This document shows, in pieces, positions 27,880 to 36,599 of a stretch of 61,107 nucleotides of DNA. Where the stretch lies: contig DELT01000031.1 in the NCBI GenBank assembly GCA_002354555.1, positions 1 to 61,107 of the forward strand. Reading direction: 5' to 3'. The notes under the pieces are model-generated. The model worked only from the letters and a program-made list of their open reading frames with translations. It ran no database searches and had not been told where the DNA came from. Positions within the stretch are counted from its first letter, which is position 1. Each line of letters opens with the position of its first letter. The position numbers were made by a program, and so were the translations under genes. This stretch comes from Methylophaga sp. UBA2689 (GTDB lineage: Bacteria > Pseudomonadota > Gammaproteobacteria > Nitrosococcales > Methylophagaceae).

Positions 27880-28863
27880 TTATTTAATCAACACAGTCAA
27901 TAGCTTCATCGTGGCTTTTTCATCGAGGCTGAGATATTTACCACGATGGCGTTTGAACTGACGGCGAAAATAATCCAGCGTACGACCACTCTCATATTGC
28001 AAAATCACTTGCGGATGGATGTAGTTACTGCGACATACGGCGGGCGTGTTGCCAAGCCTGTCAGCAACGTTTTTCACTGCTTCGACAATATTACTTTTGC
28101 TGAGCTTTTCATTTTCAGCTGGACCCAATTTATCCAGAGCTACCGCCATCAGCACTGTACCCGCCCAGGTACGAAAATCCTTGGCACTGAAATCCTCTCC
28201 CATTACCTCCGAAATATAATGATTCAAATCCTGAGCCGTTATTTTTTTACGGCTTTTATCGGGCAGGGTAATATCAAATAATTCATAACCGGACATATTC
28301 TCCAGAGCGATCAGCACCTCACGTACCTGTTCATCGGTTACGGTACGAAACTGTTGCTGATGGCTTTTACCTTCATATTCGAACTCAACACGATCATCCT
28401 TAATGCTCATGTGCTTTGCCCGTAACGTCGTCAAACCATACGTCAGATTTTGTCGGGTATAGCTGGCGCTGCCAGGACGGAAAAAAGCGTCATCCAACAT
28501 GCGTGTCATGCAGGCCAAAACCGTAATTTGATCAATCGGTCTTCGCTGAATATGTTGGCCGGTTACCCGCCGCATGGTCTCCAGCTGTTCGGCAAAACGT
28601 AAAATTCGTTTGAATTTTTGCTCGCTGGCTGTTTCAACCCAGTCAGGGTTATAGATATATTGCTTACGATCTTCTTTGTCACGACCGGTCACCAGTACCT
28701 TGGCATCACGATCCTGTTGAATTTCCACCTCCCGCCATGCCGGCGGAATAGCCAGACTTTTTATCCAGCGTTTTAAAGCAGCATTTTTGACCGTTTTGCC
28801 ATTGGCATAACGATAATTGAACGTTTTGCCGTGGGGTTTTCTATAAATGACCGGATTGTTCAT
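27880..28863 (-). CDS. DNA topoisomerase IB (poxvirus-like)
   Basis: 327 residues. It relaxes supercoils by transient 3'-phosphotyrosine linkage and is ATP independent. The core has the RxKxxRxW region around KDFRTWAGT (about 229-237). The catalytic tyrosine is probably Tyr281 in CRSNYIHPQV. Asn/Thr in NTPAVCR occupies the place where vaccinia enzyme has its histidine. Bacterial type IB topoisomerases are scattered, suggesting past transfer, but nothing in the local base composition looks foreign. Confidence 0.92.
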   Translation of the reverse strand: MNNPVIYRKPHGKTFNYRYANGKTVKNAALKRWIKSLAIPPAWREVEIQQDRDAKVLVTGRDKEDRKQYIYNPDWVETASEQKFKRILRFAEQLETMRRVTGQHIQRRPIDQITVLACMTRMLDDAFFRPGSASYTRQNLTYGLTTLRAKHMSIKDDRVEFEYEGKSHQQQFRTVTDEQVREVLIALENMSGYELFDITLPDKSRKKITAQDLNHYISEVMGEDFSAKDFRTWAGTVLMAVALDKLGPAENEKLSKSNIVEAVKNVADRLGNTPAVCRSNYIHPQVILQYESGRTLDYFRRQFKRHRGKYLSLDEKATMKLLTVLIK

Positions 28864-28965
28864 AATAACTCCACATCCGTAAGACGAAATTCGGCGCTAT
28901 CATGGCATGAGATGATGACTTCTGACTTTAATGCAGATTATGTCTGCCGAAGAAGCCAGGCTGGA

Positions 28966-29802
28966 CTATTCTGATACCAGCACTTCAGATTTATAAAAGG
29001 CCGTGGCATCAACCGCCAGCACGTTAACCAGTTTGGGCAGCAATTGGTTCATGGTCTCGATTAATTGCCAGGGGGGATTAATCACCATCATGCCGGAAGA
29101 AGTCATACCACGTTCATCCGAATCAGCTGTAATTGCAAGTTCAAAGCGTTGAATATTTTTAATGCCACTGTTATTAAACTGTTTTTCCAGCCGCGTGATT
29201 CTGCTGCGCTCTACTACCGGATACCAGATTGCATAAGTGCCAGTGGGGAATTTTGCATAAGCTTTTTCGACGGTCTGAAATACTAAATCGTAATCTGATT
29301 TGATTTCATATGAGGGATCAATTAACACAAGGCCACGTCTTGATACTGGCGGTAATAACGACAAAAGGCCTTTCAAGCCATCCTCACGCATAACCCGAGC
29401 CCGCTTAACCTTCTGGGTGTTTTGCAATAACAAACCCGCATCATCCGGATGTAACTCATATAACCAGGCTCGATCCTGACGCCGCATAGAGTGCAAGGCA
29501 ATAAATGGGGAACCAGGATAATATTCCAGCGGTTTTCCGGTATTCACCGCATCAATTACAGCAAAATATGCGGCCAGTTCGGGCCAGTCAGAGCGAGTTA
29601 ATTTAGCAATACCATTTTGATATTCCTGCAGTTTTTCCGCATGAGCTGAAGCCAGATGGTAAAGCCCCGCACCAGCATGAGTGTCTATGTAATCAAAGGC
29701 TTTATCTTTTTTCCCGAGGTGCTGCAAAATTTCAATCAGCACGATATGTTTAAGCACATCGGCAAAATTGCCAGCATGAAATGAGTGGCGGTAGCTTAGC
29801 AA
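28966..29802 (-). CDS. rlmJ: 23S rRNA (adenine-2030 N6)-methyltransferase RlmJ
   Basis: 278 residues, matching the family. The N-terminus MLSYRHSFHAGNFADVLKHIVLIEIL is diagnostic. 'YIDTHAGAGLY' is the SAM-binding loop and 'GLVLIDPSYE' carries the DPPY-like catalytic motif (DPSYE). It methylates A2030 of 23S rRNA. A 102-base gap separates it from the topoisomerase gene on the same strand. Confidence 0.96.
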   Translation of the reverse strand: MLSYRHSFHAGNFADVLKHIVLIEILQHLGKKDKAFDYIDTHAGAGLYHLASAHAEKLQEYQNGIAKLTRSDWPELAAYFAVIDAVNTGKPLEYYPGSPFIALHSMRRQDRAWLYELHPDDAGLLLQNTQKVKRARVMREDGLKGLLSLLPPVSRRGLVLIDPSYEIKSDYDLVFQTVEKAYAKFPTGTYAIWYPVVERSRITRLEKQFNNSGIKNIQRFELAITADSDERGMTSSGMMVINPPWQLIETMNQLLPKLVNVLAVDATAFYKSEVLVSE

Positions 29803-29936
29803 GATAAATCCTGATTACATTTGGAGAGATTGATAAATAAGTAGCAGCAAATTACGCCTACTTAGCTGATTTGGCAAAACAAACTTTTAGCGACCTGTAG
29901 AGCCGTCGTTAACTCAAATTACAGAACGGGATTGGT

Positions 29937-30344
29937 TTACACTGAAGCGGCTCGATCCGATGGATGATTAATACCATCATTCACTCTTACGTCACCCAAA
30001 TCAAAAGGATTCACACCATCCAGACAGGCCAGATTAAAGCCATAAAGTTCAGGATTCGCTCTGGTTTGATGATGCGTATAAATCCCACAAATTGAACAAA
30101 AATAATGTTTCGCCGTCATGGTATTGAACTGATAAAGCGTAAGCTTATCGGCTCCTTTGGTGATTTGCAGGCTAGAAAGCGGAACATAAGCCGCAATGGC
30201 GCCCTTTCTTCGGCACATGGAACAATCACAGCGACGAGGATCTTTTATACCGTTTGGCAAATGCACGACAAATTCAACCTCACCACAATGGCAACTGCCT
30301 TTATGGTGGGGCTGAATTTTAATGTTTCCTATTTTAGTGATCAT
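29937..30344 (-). CDS. GFA-family zinc protein (glutathione-dependent formaldehyde-activating type)
   Basis: 135 residues. It has the GFA/CENP-V cysteine pattern: GSCHCGEVEF (CxC), then CDCSMCRRKG, and CSICGIYTHHQ. These ligands bind one or two zincs. The founding member, Gfa of Paracoccus, was reported to speed glutathione-formaldehyde adduct formation. For other members the activity is unproven. A second GFA gene is at 56649-57071. In a methylotroph a role in formaldehyde handling is plausible but not shown. Confidence 0.85.
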   Translation of the reverse strand: MITKIGNIKIQPHHKGSCHCGEVEFVVHLPNGIKDPRRCDCSMCRRKGAIAAYVPLSSLQITKGADKLTLYQFNTMTAKHYFCSICGIYTHHQTRANPELYGFNLACLDGVNPFDLGDVRVNDGINHPSDRAASV

Positions 30345-30369
30345 TGCATTATTGGCTTTTGTTTAATGC

Positions 30370-31473
30370 TTAACTATCGGGAGCATGATAACGCGATAAC
30401 CAATGTGCATAAGGTGCAGGTAACACCCAGGCAGGATCAGCAATTTTTAAGGTTTTAGCTGCATGGTACGGCCAATGCGGATTGGCTAAATGAGCACGTC
30501 CCACCATAACTAAATCCATTTGTTGATCCGTAATAACCTGGTTCACCGTGTTAGGTTCATCAATACCCCAGGCAGAAGCGACCGGGATTTCAGCTTCACG
30601 CCGCACCCGTTCAGCAATGGGGGCTAACAAAGCGGGTCCCCACGGAATATCCGCATCTGGTGTTGAAAAGCCCATACTGACGCTGAGTAAATCCAGACCT
30701 GATTGTTTGAATTGCCGGGTCAAATGAATCGACTCACTTAGTGTTTCTTCATCTCGACCATCATAATCAATAACGCCAAAGCGAGCGGTTAATGGCAGAT
30801 TTTCCGGCCAGACTTCGCGCACGGCTTGTAAAGTTTCCAGTAAGAATCGGCTACGACCGGCTAAATCACCGCCATATTGATCGTCGCGATGATTTGAGTG
30901 GACTGAAAAAAAGCTTTGCGCCAGATAGCCATGGGCAAAATGCAGTTCCAGCCATTCAAATCCAGCCGCTTTGGCGCGTTTGGCAGCAGACACAAAGTCA
31001 GCCTTGACCCGTTCAATATCTTCCAGCGTCATCGCCTTTGGTACTTTTGGCAAATTAGCACCAAATGCCACAGCTGAAGGCGCTATGGTTTGCCAACTTT
31101 GTGGATCACTGTCAGCAAGGTGATCATCGCCTTCCCATGGACGATTAGCGCTGGCTTTACGTCCAGCATGGGCAATCTGAATACCGGCTCGGGCACCCGC
31201 TTTTTTAATGGCTGAAGCAATTTTTGCCATGCCTTCAGCCTGGGCGTCATTCCAGATTCCAGTGCATCCAGGGGTAATTCTTCCTTCAGGGCTGACTGCC
31301 GTCGCTTCCACAATTACCAGACCCGCACCTCCGCGTGCTAATTGCGTGTAATGCGCCAGATGCCAGTCATTGGTATGACCATGATCTGCGCTGTATTGGC
31401 ACATTGGTGGAACCGCAATACGATTGCGTAACGTCACATCTTTCAGTGAAAACTCAGTAAACAATGCTGTCAT
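30370..31473 (-). CDS. NADH:flavin oxidoreductase, old yellow enzyme family (YqjM/NamA type)
   Basis: 367 residues. A TIM barrel with bound FMN that reduces activated alkenes. 'RNRIAVPPMCQYSADHGHTNDWHLAHYTQLARGGAGLVIVEATAVSPEGRI' is the YqjM-like start, and the 'HAGRKAS' and 'ELHFAHGYLAQSF' blocks match catalytic and substrate-binding regions. The physiological substrate is unknown. Upstream of the GFA gene on the same strand (25-base gap), perhaps cotranscribed. Confidence 0.92.
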   Translation of the reverse strand: MTALFTEFSLKDVTLRNRIAVPPMCQYSADHGHTNDWHLAHYTQLARGGAGLVIVEATAVSPEGRITPGCTGIWNDAQAEGMAKIASAIKKAGARAGIQIAHAGRKASANRPWEGDDHLADSDPQSWQTIAPSAVAFGANLPKVPKAMTLEDIERVKADFVSAAKRAKAAGFEWLELHFAHGYLAQSFFSVHSNHRDDQYGGDLAGRSRFLLETLQAVREVWPENLPLTARFGVIDYDGRDEETLSESIHLTRQFKQSGLDLLSVSMGFSTPDADIPWGPALLAPIAERVRREAEIPVASAWGIDEPNTVNQVITDQQMDLVMVGRAHLANPHWPYHAAKTLKIADPAWVLPAPYAHWLSRYHAPDS

Positions 31474-31525
31474 AAAAATCTCTTGTTAAAGAATAAAATT
31501 CTGGAACTACAAATCGGATAGATGC

Positions 31526-32317
31526 TTAAAAAGCGCTTTTAATCACGCCACCATCCACACGAACAGCTGCCCCCGTGGTGGCTGATGCCAGTGGGCTCGA
31601 CAGATAACAGACCATTGAGGCCACTTCTTCAGTGGTCGCAAAACGCTTGATCAAAGAAGTCGGTCTGACATTCTCAAAAAAGTCTTTTTCAAATGCTTCG
31701 ATGCTTTGGCCTTCTTTGGCAGCCAGCTCGTTGACAAAGGTTTCGACCCCTCGTGAACTGGTCGGCCCCGGCAATACAGAATTAACAGTGATATTAGTGC
31801 CGGCAACCTGTTCTGCCAATCCGCGTGCAATCGCGATCTGGGCTGCTTTGGTCATGCCGTAATGAATCATTTCTGCCGGAATCTGCACCCCGCTTTCACT
31901 GGAGATGAAAATCACCCGACCCCAGTTTTGTTGTTTCATAGCGGGCAGATAAGCTCTCGTTAACCGCACACCACTGAGCACATTTACATCAAAAAAGCGT
32001 TGCCAGTCTTCATCCGCTATCTCTTCAAACGGCACTGGCTCGAAGATACCCAGATTATTAATCAGGATATCGACTTCGGGGAACTGCTTTGTCAGTTTCT
32101 CGGCTTCAGCCGCTATCGAAAGATCCCCTGCAAATCCATCTACGTTGCCTTTAGCTGTAGATTTCAGGGATTTAATAGCCTGTTTAACTGAAGCTTCAGA
32201 ACGCCCATTGACGATAACATTCGCCCCTTCATCGGCCAGTGCTTTGGCAATGGAAAAGCCTATGCCCGCCGTACTGCCACTTATAAAAGCGGTTTTATTG
32301 TTCAGTTGCAGATCCAT
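31526..32317 (-). CDS. Short-chain dehydrogenase/reductase
   Basis: 263 residues. Classical SDR: cofactor motif SGSTAGIGFSIA near the N-terminus, 'LINNLGIF' and the catalytic YxxxK as YGMTK, with a serine in FISSESG. It has a small insertion around 'GVETFVNELAAKEGQSIEAFEKDFF'. NADP or NAD preference and substrate cannot be told. It resembles oxidoreductases annotated as SDR family without assigned substrate. Confidence 0.9.
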   Translation of the reverse strand: MDLQLNNKTAFISGSTAGIGFSIAKALADEGANVIVNGRSEASVKQAIKSLKSTAKGNVDGFAGDLSIAAEAEKLTKQFPEVDILINNLGIFEPVPFEEIADEDWQRFFDVNVLSGVRLTRAYLPAMKQQNWGRVIFISSESGVQIPAEMIHYGMTKAAQIAIARGLAEQVAGTNITVNSVLPGPTSSRGVETFVNELAAKEGQSIEAFEKDFFENVRPTSLIKRFATTEEVASMVCYLSSPLASATTGAAVRVDGGVIKSAF

Positions 32318-32365
32318 AAAATTTCCTTTAAATCGTCAGTTAACAGATTCATCATGACTAAATGA

Positions 32366-33166
32366 TTACTGTGAGAGGCGTTCTAATGTAGCGCTTAACG
32401 ATGCCGCGGATACTTCTCCCATATGGCTGTCAACCAGAGTGCCCTGCAGATCAAAATACAGTGTCACCGGCAAGCCATAGGCATCAAATGTATCGGCGAC
32501 TTTGCCGGTTTTATCAAGCAACACGTGTTCAAATGTCAGCTTATTATCAGCCAGAAAGTCATTAACTTTTTCAGCGGACTCTTGTTGATTAAGCATCAAA
32601 AAGCGGATATCCGGATACTGTTGTGATGCCTTTTCAAAAGCAGGCATTTCACGCTGGCAAGGGGGACACCAACTAGCCCATAAATTCACCACGGTAATGT
32701 TATTTTCAGCCACTTGAACCAGTGAAATCTGCTCGCCGTCCAATTGTTCCAAAGCAATGTCGGGTATTGAAAGCTGTTCACGTCCGACATTCATTAATAA
32801 GGTAGTTACCGAGAAAAACAGCAACATCGATAAAGCGCCACCGAACAAGGCAACACGTTGCTGTGGCAGGCGTTTGATCTGCCATAAAAGAAATAGTGCC
32901 ATTGCGATCATGCCGGACACCCAGTCCACTCCACGATCGCGAAAATCGATCATCTGCCAGAGTGAGTCATATTGATCGGCAAATTTAATGACAAACACGA
33001 TTCGTCCGATGACCAGACCGAATAACAGCATCATTAATAATGGATCGGTGACTGAGCCAGCTTTTTTTCTGGCCAGAACAGATGCTACCAAGATCCCCAG
33101 AAGAGCACAGCCAAACAACAATAACGGCTCGAGAGGTAAAGCAAAGGGTCCGAGATTAATCGACAT
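32366..33166 (-). CDS. Membrane thioredoxin-like protein (Lgt-like N-terminus + TlpA domain)
   Basis: 266 residues. N-terminal 125 residues hold four membrane helices with a GRIVFVI segment resembling part of prolipoprotein diacylglyceryl transferase, a combination known in some TlpA-like reductases. The C-terminal periplasmic thioredoxin fold (about 130-266) has WCPPC (Cys167/170). It should reduce or exchange disulfides in the periplasm, possibly for cytochrome c or partner oxidases. Next to dsbG with a 2-base gap, on the same strand, pointing to one redox unit. Confidence 0.88.
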   Translation of the reverse strand: MSINLGPFALPLEPLLLFGCALLGILVASVLARKKAGSVTDPLLMMLLFGLVIGRIVFVIKFADQYDSLWQMIDFRDRGVDWVSGMIAMALFLLWQIKRLPQQRVALFGGALSMLLFFSVTTLLMNVGREQLSIPDIALEQLDGEQISLVQVAENNITVVNLWASWCPPCQREMPAFEKASQQYPDIRFLMLNQQESAEKVNDFLADNKLTFEHVLLDKTGKVADTFDAYGLPVTLYFDLQGTLVDSHMGEVSAASLSATLERLSQ

Positions 33167-33168
33167 AA

Positions 33169-33927
33169 CTATTCAAACAGCTTGTTGATATCATCACGCA
33201 GCGGCATGCCTTCAATGAGCCGCACATGACCTTTTTCGTCCTTATAAATGCTGGTCGGTGTTGCCATAAACCCCAGCTGTTCCATCAGCTGATTATTTTT
33301 CTCTACCAGCAACGCCCCGTTGGTTAGTGCCGCTTCATTCAAATCGCCTGATGTGTTATCAACCTGGTGAATATGCTGTTGCAAAGCCTCTTCCGGTGAA
33401 TCAGCACCTAAAATAGCAGCCGCTTTTTTGATACTGTCCTCCTGCAGAATTCCCACCATAATGTGGCGCAACTGCACCTCACCCTCAGCAATATAAGGCT
33501 CCGCGATTTCACGTAAACGCTGACAATAAGGGCAATAGGGATCAGTAAAGGTATAAATGACTTTCTGGGCAGTCTCCTGTCCATCCTGAATCCAATTTGC
33601 CTGTTCCAGTTTCTGCCAGACTTTTTCATTCTGTGGCGCACTGATCAGCTCATACAGGGCTTGCTCGCCCAGATCTTCACCCTCGGCATTAATCAGGTTT
33701 CCAATGACCGCATATTTTTTATCTTCTGTCAGATAAATACTCAGCGGCTGCCCTTCTACACTGGCGGCATAACCAGTCAATCCCGCAGGGGTATCAAAGC
33801 TGTCAATGATGCTCACGCCCTGCTGTTTAATGTAGCTGATGACCTCAGGTTCCTGTTGTTCTGCTAGTGCAAAATAACTGCCAAATCCGATAACCAATAA
33901 CACTACAGGGACGATAATTTTCTTCAT
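33169..33927 (-). CDS. dsbG: Thiol:disulfide interchange protein DsbG (DsbC/DsbG family)
   Basis: 252 residues with a signal peptide (about 1-22). The DsbC/G fold includes an N-terminal dimerisation part (about 25-90) and the thioredoxin part with DPYCPYC (Cys132/135). CPYC rather than CGYC favours DsbG. The cis-proline loop is TPTS. It isomerises or protects cysteine sulfenic acids in periplasmic proteins. The adjacent membrane TlpA-like protein may re-reduce it, in place of DsbD (inference). Confidence 0.88.
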   Translation of the reverse strand: MKKIIVPVVLLVIGFGSYFALAEQQEPEVISYIKQQGVSIIDSFDTPAGLTGYAASVEGQPLSIYLTEDKKYAVIGNLINAEGEDLGEQALYELISAPQNEKVWQKLEQANWIQDGQETAQKVIYTFTDPYCPYCQRLREIAEPYIAEGEVQLRHIMVGILQEDSIKKAAAILGADSPEEALQQHIHQVDNTSGDLNEAALTNGALLVEKNNQLMEQLGFMATPTSIYKDEKGHVRLIEGMPLRDDINKLFE

Positions 33928-34126
33928 TCATAACTCCGGAAGGGATATGCGTTGACTGTAACTCAGATGGATTAAGTGGGGATTAATAGAACAGATGACA
34001 ATCTTTCCATTAAAAATGCTCTGTAATTATTTATACATCGATAATTGGAATTATCACGACAACACACCCAATAAAGACTTATGGTAAAAGGTAGAGCGTT
34101 AAAATACTTCAGGTAATATTCTGGTT

Positions 34127-35317
34127 ATGATCACAAATCGATTTTCACTCTCTCCTCGACATCAGGTCATTCTGGCTGGGATATGTGCTTTAATTTTAAC
34201 CGTCGGTATTGCCCGTTTTGCCTACACGCCATTTTTGCCCATCATGTTAAATGAAACCTCACTGGATACATTAAGTGGAGGTTGGCTGGCCACGTTTAAT
34301 TACATTGGTTACCTGTCAGGCGTAGTGTTGATTTCATTTTTAACCAGCCTCAAAACCAAGTTTCTGTTCTACCGAATCAACCTGATTTTGGCGGTGTTAA
34401 GCACCGTATTAATGGCTGTTACCACTGATATTATTTTATGGAGCATTCTGCGGTTCATAGGTGGGCTGAGCAGTACGGCCGGAATAATTCTGGCAGCAGG
34501 ATTTGTGATGGGCTGGCTGAAACAAAATGGTTACAAATCAGCATTAGGTATCCATTTTTCCGGTTTAGGATTTGGTATTGCGATACCTGGACTCGTCATT
34601 GTTTTGATTACGCCCTATTTCAATTGGGCTGAGCAATGGCTGATTATGGGGATTTTCGGTATTTTGTTTTTCCTGCCCGCCTGGTATCTGATGCCAGCAC
34701 CTGCAACGCAACAGGCTCCCACTGCGGATTTTGCAGCGCCAAATAATAAATGGATGCGGTTAATGATTGCTGCTTACGCCTGTGCAGGGGTCGGTTATGT
34801 GATTAGCGCGACGTTTATCGTAGCGATTCTTGAAGGAATGCCCAGCTTGACGGGACACGGCAATCTTATCTGGGTGATGCTGGGTGTTGCGGCCATTCCA
34901 TCCTGCATTATCTGGGACAAAGTGGCTGAGCGCATCGGTGAGACATGGGCCATCATCGCCGCTTATTCAATTATATTGCTTTCCATCCTGATTCCATTAT
35001 TCAGTGAATCGTTGTTGTTTAATGTAATTGGCGCGTTGTTATTTGGTGCCACCTTTGCAGGAATTGTCAGCCTGATGCTGGTGTATGTCGGCCATAAATT
35101 TCCTCATAACCCTGCCAAAGCCATGGCCAAACTGACGATAAGTTATGGCATTGCTCAACTTATAGCCCCCGCTTTGGCGGGTTATTTATCCACGCTGACC
35201 GGGAATTATCTATCAGCATTGTGGATGGCAGCAGCGGTTATGGTCACCGGCATTTTCTTCGTCTGGCAGATCCAGCGATTTGAAGAAAAAAACCAGCTCC
35301 CATCAGCAAACCTGTGA
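34127..35317 (+). CDS. MFS transporter, YbfB/YjiJ family
   Basis: 396 residues with twelve predicted membrane helices. 'VGIARFAYTPFLPIML' near the N-terminus is the YbfB/YjiJ family hallmark. The 'LGIHFSGLGFGIAIPG' segment is in the first half. Substrates are unknown; sugars or aromatic compounds have been suggested for relatives. It is divergent from dsbG. Just downstream lies a degraded SRPBCC fragment. Confidence 0.9.
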   Translation: MITNRFSLSPRHQVILAGICALILTVGIARFAYTPFLPIMLNETSLDTLSGGWLATFNYIGYLSGVVLISFLTSLKTKFLFYRINLILAVLSTVLMAVTTDIILWSILRFIGGLSSTAGIILAAGFVMGWLKQNGYKSALGIHFSGLGFGIAIPGLVIVLITPYFNWAEQWLIMGIFGILFFLPAWYLMPAPATQQAPTADFAAPNNKWMRLMIAAYACAGVGYVISATFIVAILEGMPSLTGHGNLIWVMLGVAAIPSCIIWDKVAERIGETWAIIAAYSIILLSILIPLFSESLLFNVIGALLFGATFAGIVSLMLVYVGHKFPHNPAKAMAKLTISYGIAQLIAPALAGYLSTLTGNYLSALWMAAAVMVTGIFFVWQIQRFEEKNQLPSANL

Positions 35318-35434
35318 TTTGAATAGCTGCTTCCATGCTGTCCTCCATGGAACCTATTCTTCTTTGAGGATCGGTGAGGTTGACATCACCCGAAGTCACT
35401 ACCTCATCGCTATCGACCTTATACGTAAAACTGT

Positions 35435-35578
35435 ATGAGCCGGACAGAACATAAACTTGCTGTGGCCGGTGGCTGGCATGTGAGTTTGGAATTTTTACAG
35501 GCACAGCTTGAGAATCATACTTCCCTTCCGTTTTGGGCGACGCATACAAAAGAAACCGGAATACGCACGACCTCTTAA
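35435..35578 (+). pseudogene. Fragment of an SRPBCC/AHSA1-family gene
   Basis: A short plus-strand frame encodes 47 residues containing LAVAGGWHVSLEFLQAQL and PFWATH, which match the C-terminal helix of SRPBCC (AHSA1-like) proteins ('AGGWHxxLDxLxAxL...PFWxTH'). The N-terminal two thirds is missing in this orientation. On the other strand, 35441 down to about 35350 encodes 'GSYSFTYK...SGDVNLTDPQRRI', which looks like the middle of the same domain. This suggests decay with a local inversion near 35440. Resemblance is from memory of the family, so confidence is moderate. Confidence 0.45.
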
Positions 35579-35614
35579 AATAGCTGAAGATTGATTTTAG
35601 GGCCTGTTTATCGT

Positions 35615-35980
35615 CTACAAGTTAAGCTCTTCATTAAATAGAATTTTATTGCAAAAGGGATCTATCACTTCAAAAATTCTGTTACCCCAGGGTGCTGTAG
35701 AAATTTCGGGACGGTTATATTTGTAGGGTCGGGAAGTGATCTCATTATAAAGCGGAGTAAACTGATCTGTTTTCACAAAAACCTTTAATCCCGGCGTGCA
35801 ATCGCCTGAATGCTCGCTGAGATGTAAAACAAGATTATCTCTGGAAACCTGCATATAAACCGGAAACCGCGCACCATAACGATGCTCCCAATCCAAAGTC
35901 ATGCCTAAAAAATCCAGATAAAATTCTTTCGCTTTGGTTTCATCAAAAATTCTTATGATCGGAATGGTTTGAAATCGCAT
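35615..35980 (-). CDS. VOC superfamily (glyoxalase-fold) protein, bleomycin-resistance type
   Basis: 121 residues. 'IPIIRIFDETKAKEFYLDFLGMTLDWEHRYG' and 'LVLHLSEHSGDCTPG' match single-domain bleomycin-binding or glyoxalase-superfamily proteins, ending 'NRIFEVIDPFCNKILFNE'. They sequester antibiotics or act as unknown enzymes. The domain is intact. 22 bases downstream of the ion-channel gene on the same strand. Confidence 0.85.
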   Translation of the reverse strand: MRFQTIPIIRIFDETKAKEFYLDFLGMTLDWEHRYGARFPVYMQVSRDNLVLHLSEHSGDCTPGLKVFVKTDQFTPLYNEITSRPYKYNRPEISTAPWGNRIFEVIDPFCNKILFNEELNL

Positions 35981-36002
35981 GCTAAGTCCTTTTTACATAG
36001 CG

Positions 36003-36473
36003 TTAATCAGATTCATTTCCCCAGGCCCGCGCCATAATAAGATAGCTGAAAGAAGCTGACCAGGTAATCATCATAAATCCCACTAAGGCTTCTGTACCGG
36101 CGAGAAATCGAATATGACCGGTAGCTGCCAAATCGCCCCAACCAACCGTGGTATAGGTGGCGGCAGAGAAGTACACGCTATCTAACAGGCTAATATGATC
36201 ATAGCCACTGATTGCCCCATACCCTGTTTGACTCAATAAAGCCCAAAAGGCCACGCCAAATAACCAGATTTCAATGATGTGTGCAAACAATAAAGCAAAC
36301 ATCGTGGCCAAAATTATCGGCCGGTGACGATGCTTTGCAACCCTGGAAGGATGGGTCGGGCACCAACGATTCAATTGCTGAATGACTTCATAATGAAAGA
36401 CCACAACCAGTCCAACCACCAGTGCGGTCACTAACACGGTAATAACCTGAGCATCTGTCAGTAATTCCAGCAA
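36003..36473 (-). CDS. Two-helix potassium-channel-like protein with TVGWGD filter
   Basis: 156 residues. Three hydrophobic helices (about 10-28, 55-80, 125-150) with a pore loop TYTTVGWGD (filter at 109-114). Canonical K+ channels carry TVGYGD; tryptophan replaces the tyrosine here, which is found in some bacterial channel proteins. No RCK domain is attached. Membrane role: ion conductance, substrate K+ probable. A 12-bp palindrome (36552-36563) lies upstream. Confidence 0.82.
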   Translation of the reverse strand: MLELLTDAQVITVLVTALVVGLVVVFHYEVIQQLNRWCPTHPSRVAKHRHRPIILATMFALLFAHIIEIWLFGVAFWALLSQTGYGAISGYDHISLLDSVYFSAATYTTVGWGDLAATGHIRFLAGTEALVGFMMITWSASFSYLIMARAWGNESD

Positions 36474-36551
36474 TGGGGATCTCCTGCAATTGAATTAGTA
36501 TGATAGTGACAAACGATTTCAATCGCTGTTGAAAATAACTTTTATTGATAG

Positions 36552-36563
36552 AACGTTAACGTT
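36552..36563. promoter_or_regulatory. Perfect 12-bp palindrome AACGTTAACGTT
   Basis: Self-complementary site about 80 bases upstream of the ion-channel start codon and 36 bases after the flavoprotein stop. It could be an operator. There is no sequence that identifies the binding protein. Confidence 0.3.
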
Positions 36564-36599
36564 TTTTAAATAGAGCCTCAAACTTCTGACAATATTTAT

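Noticed and set aside
27880-28863. Topoisomerase IB as a recent foreign insertion
   Set aside because: No flanking repeats, attachment site or integrase, and base composition does not stand out.
35244-35549. 101-codon minus-strand frame overlapping the MFS 3' end
   Set aside because: Its first part fits the reversed SRPBCC fragment and the rest is antisense to the MFS coding sequence; not a whole gene.
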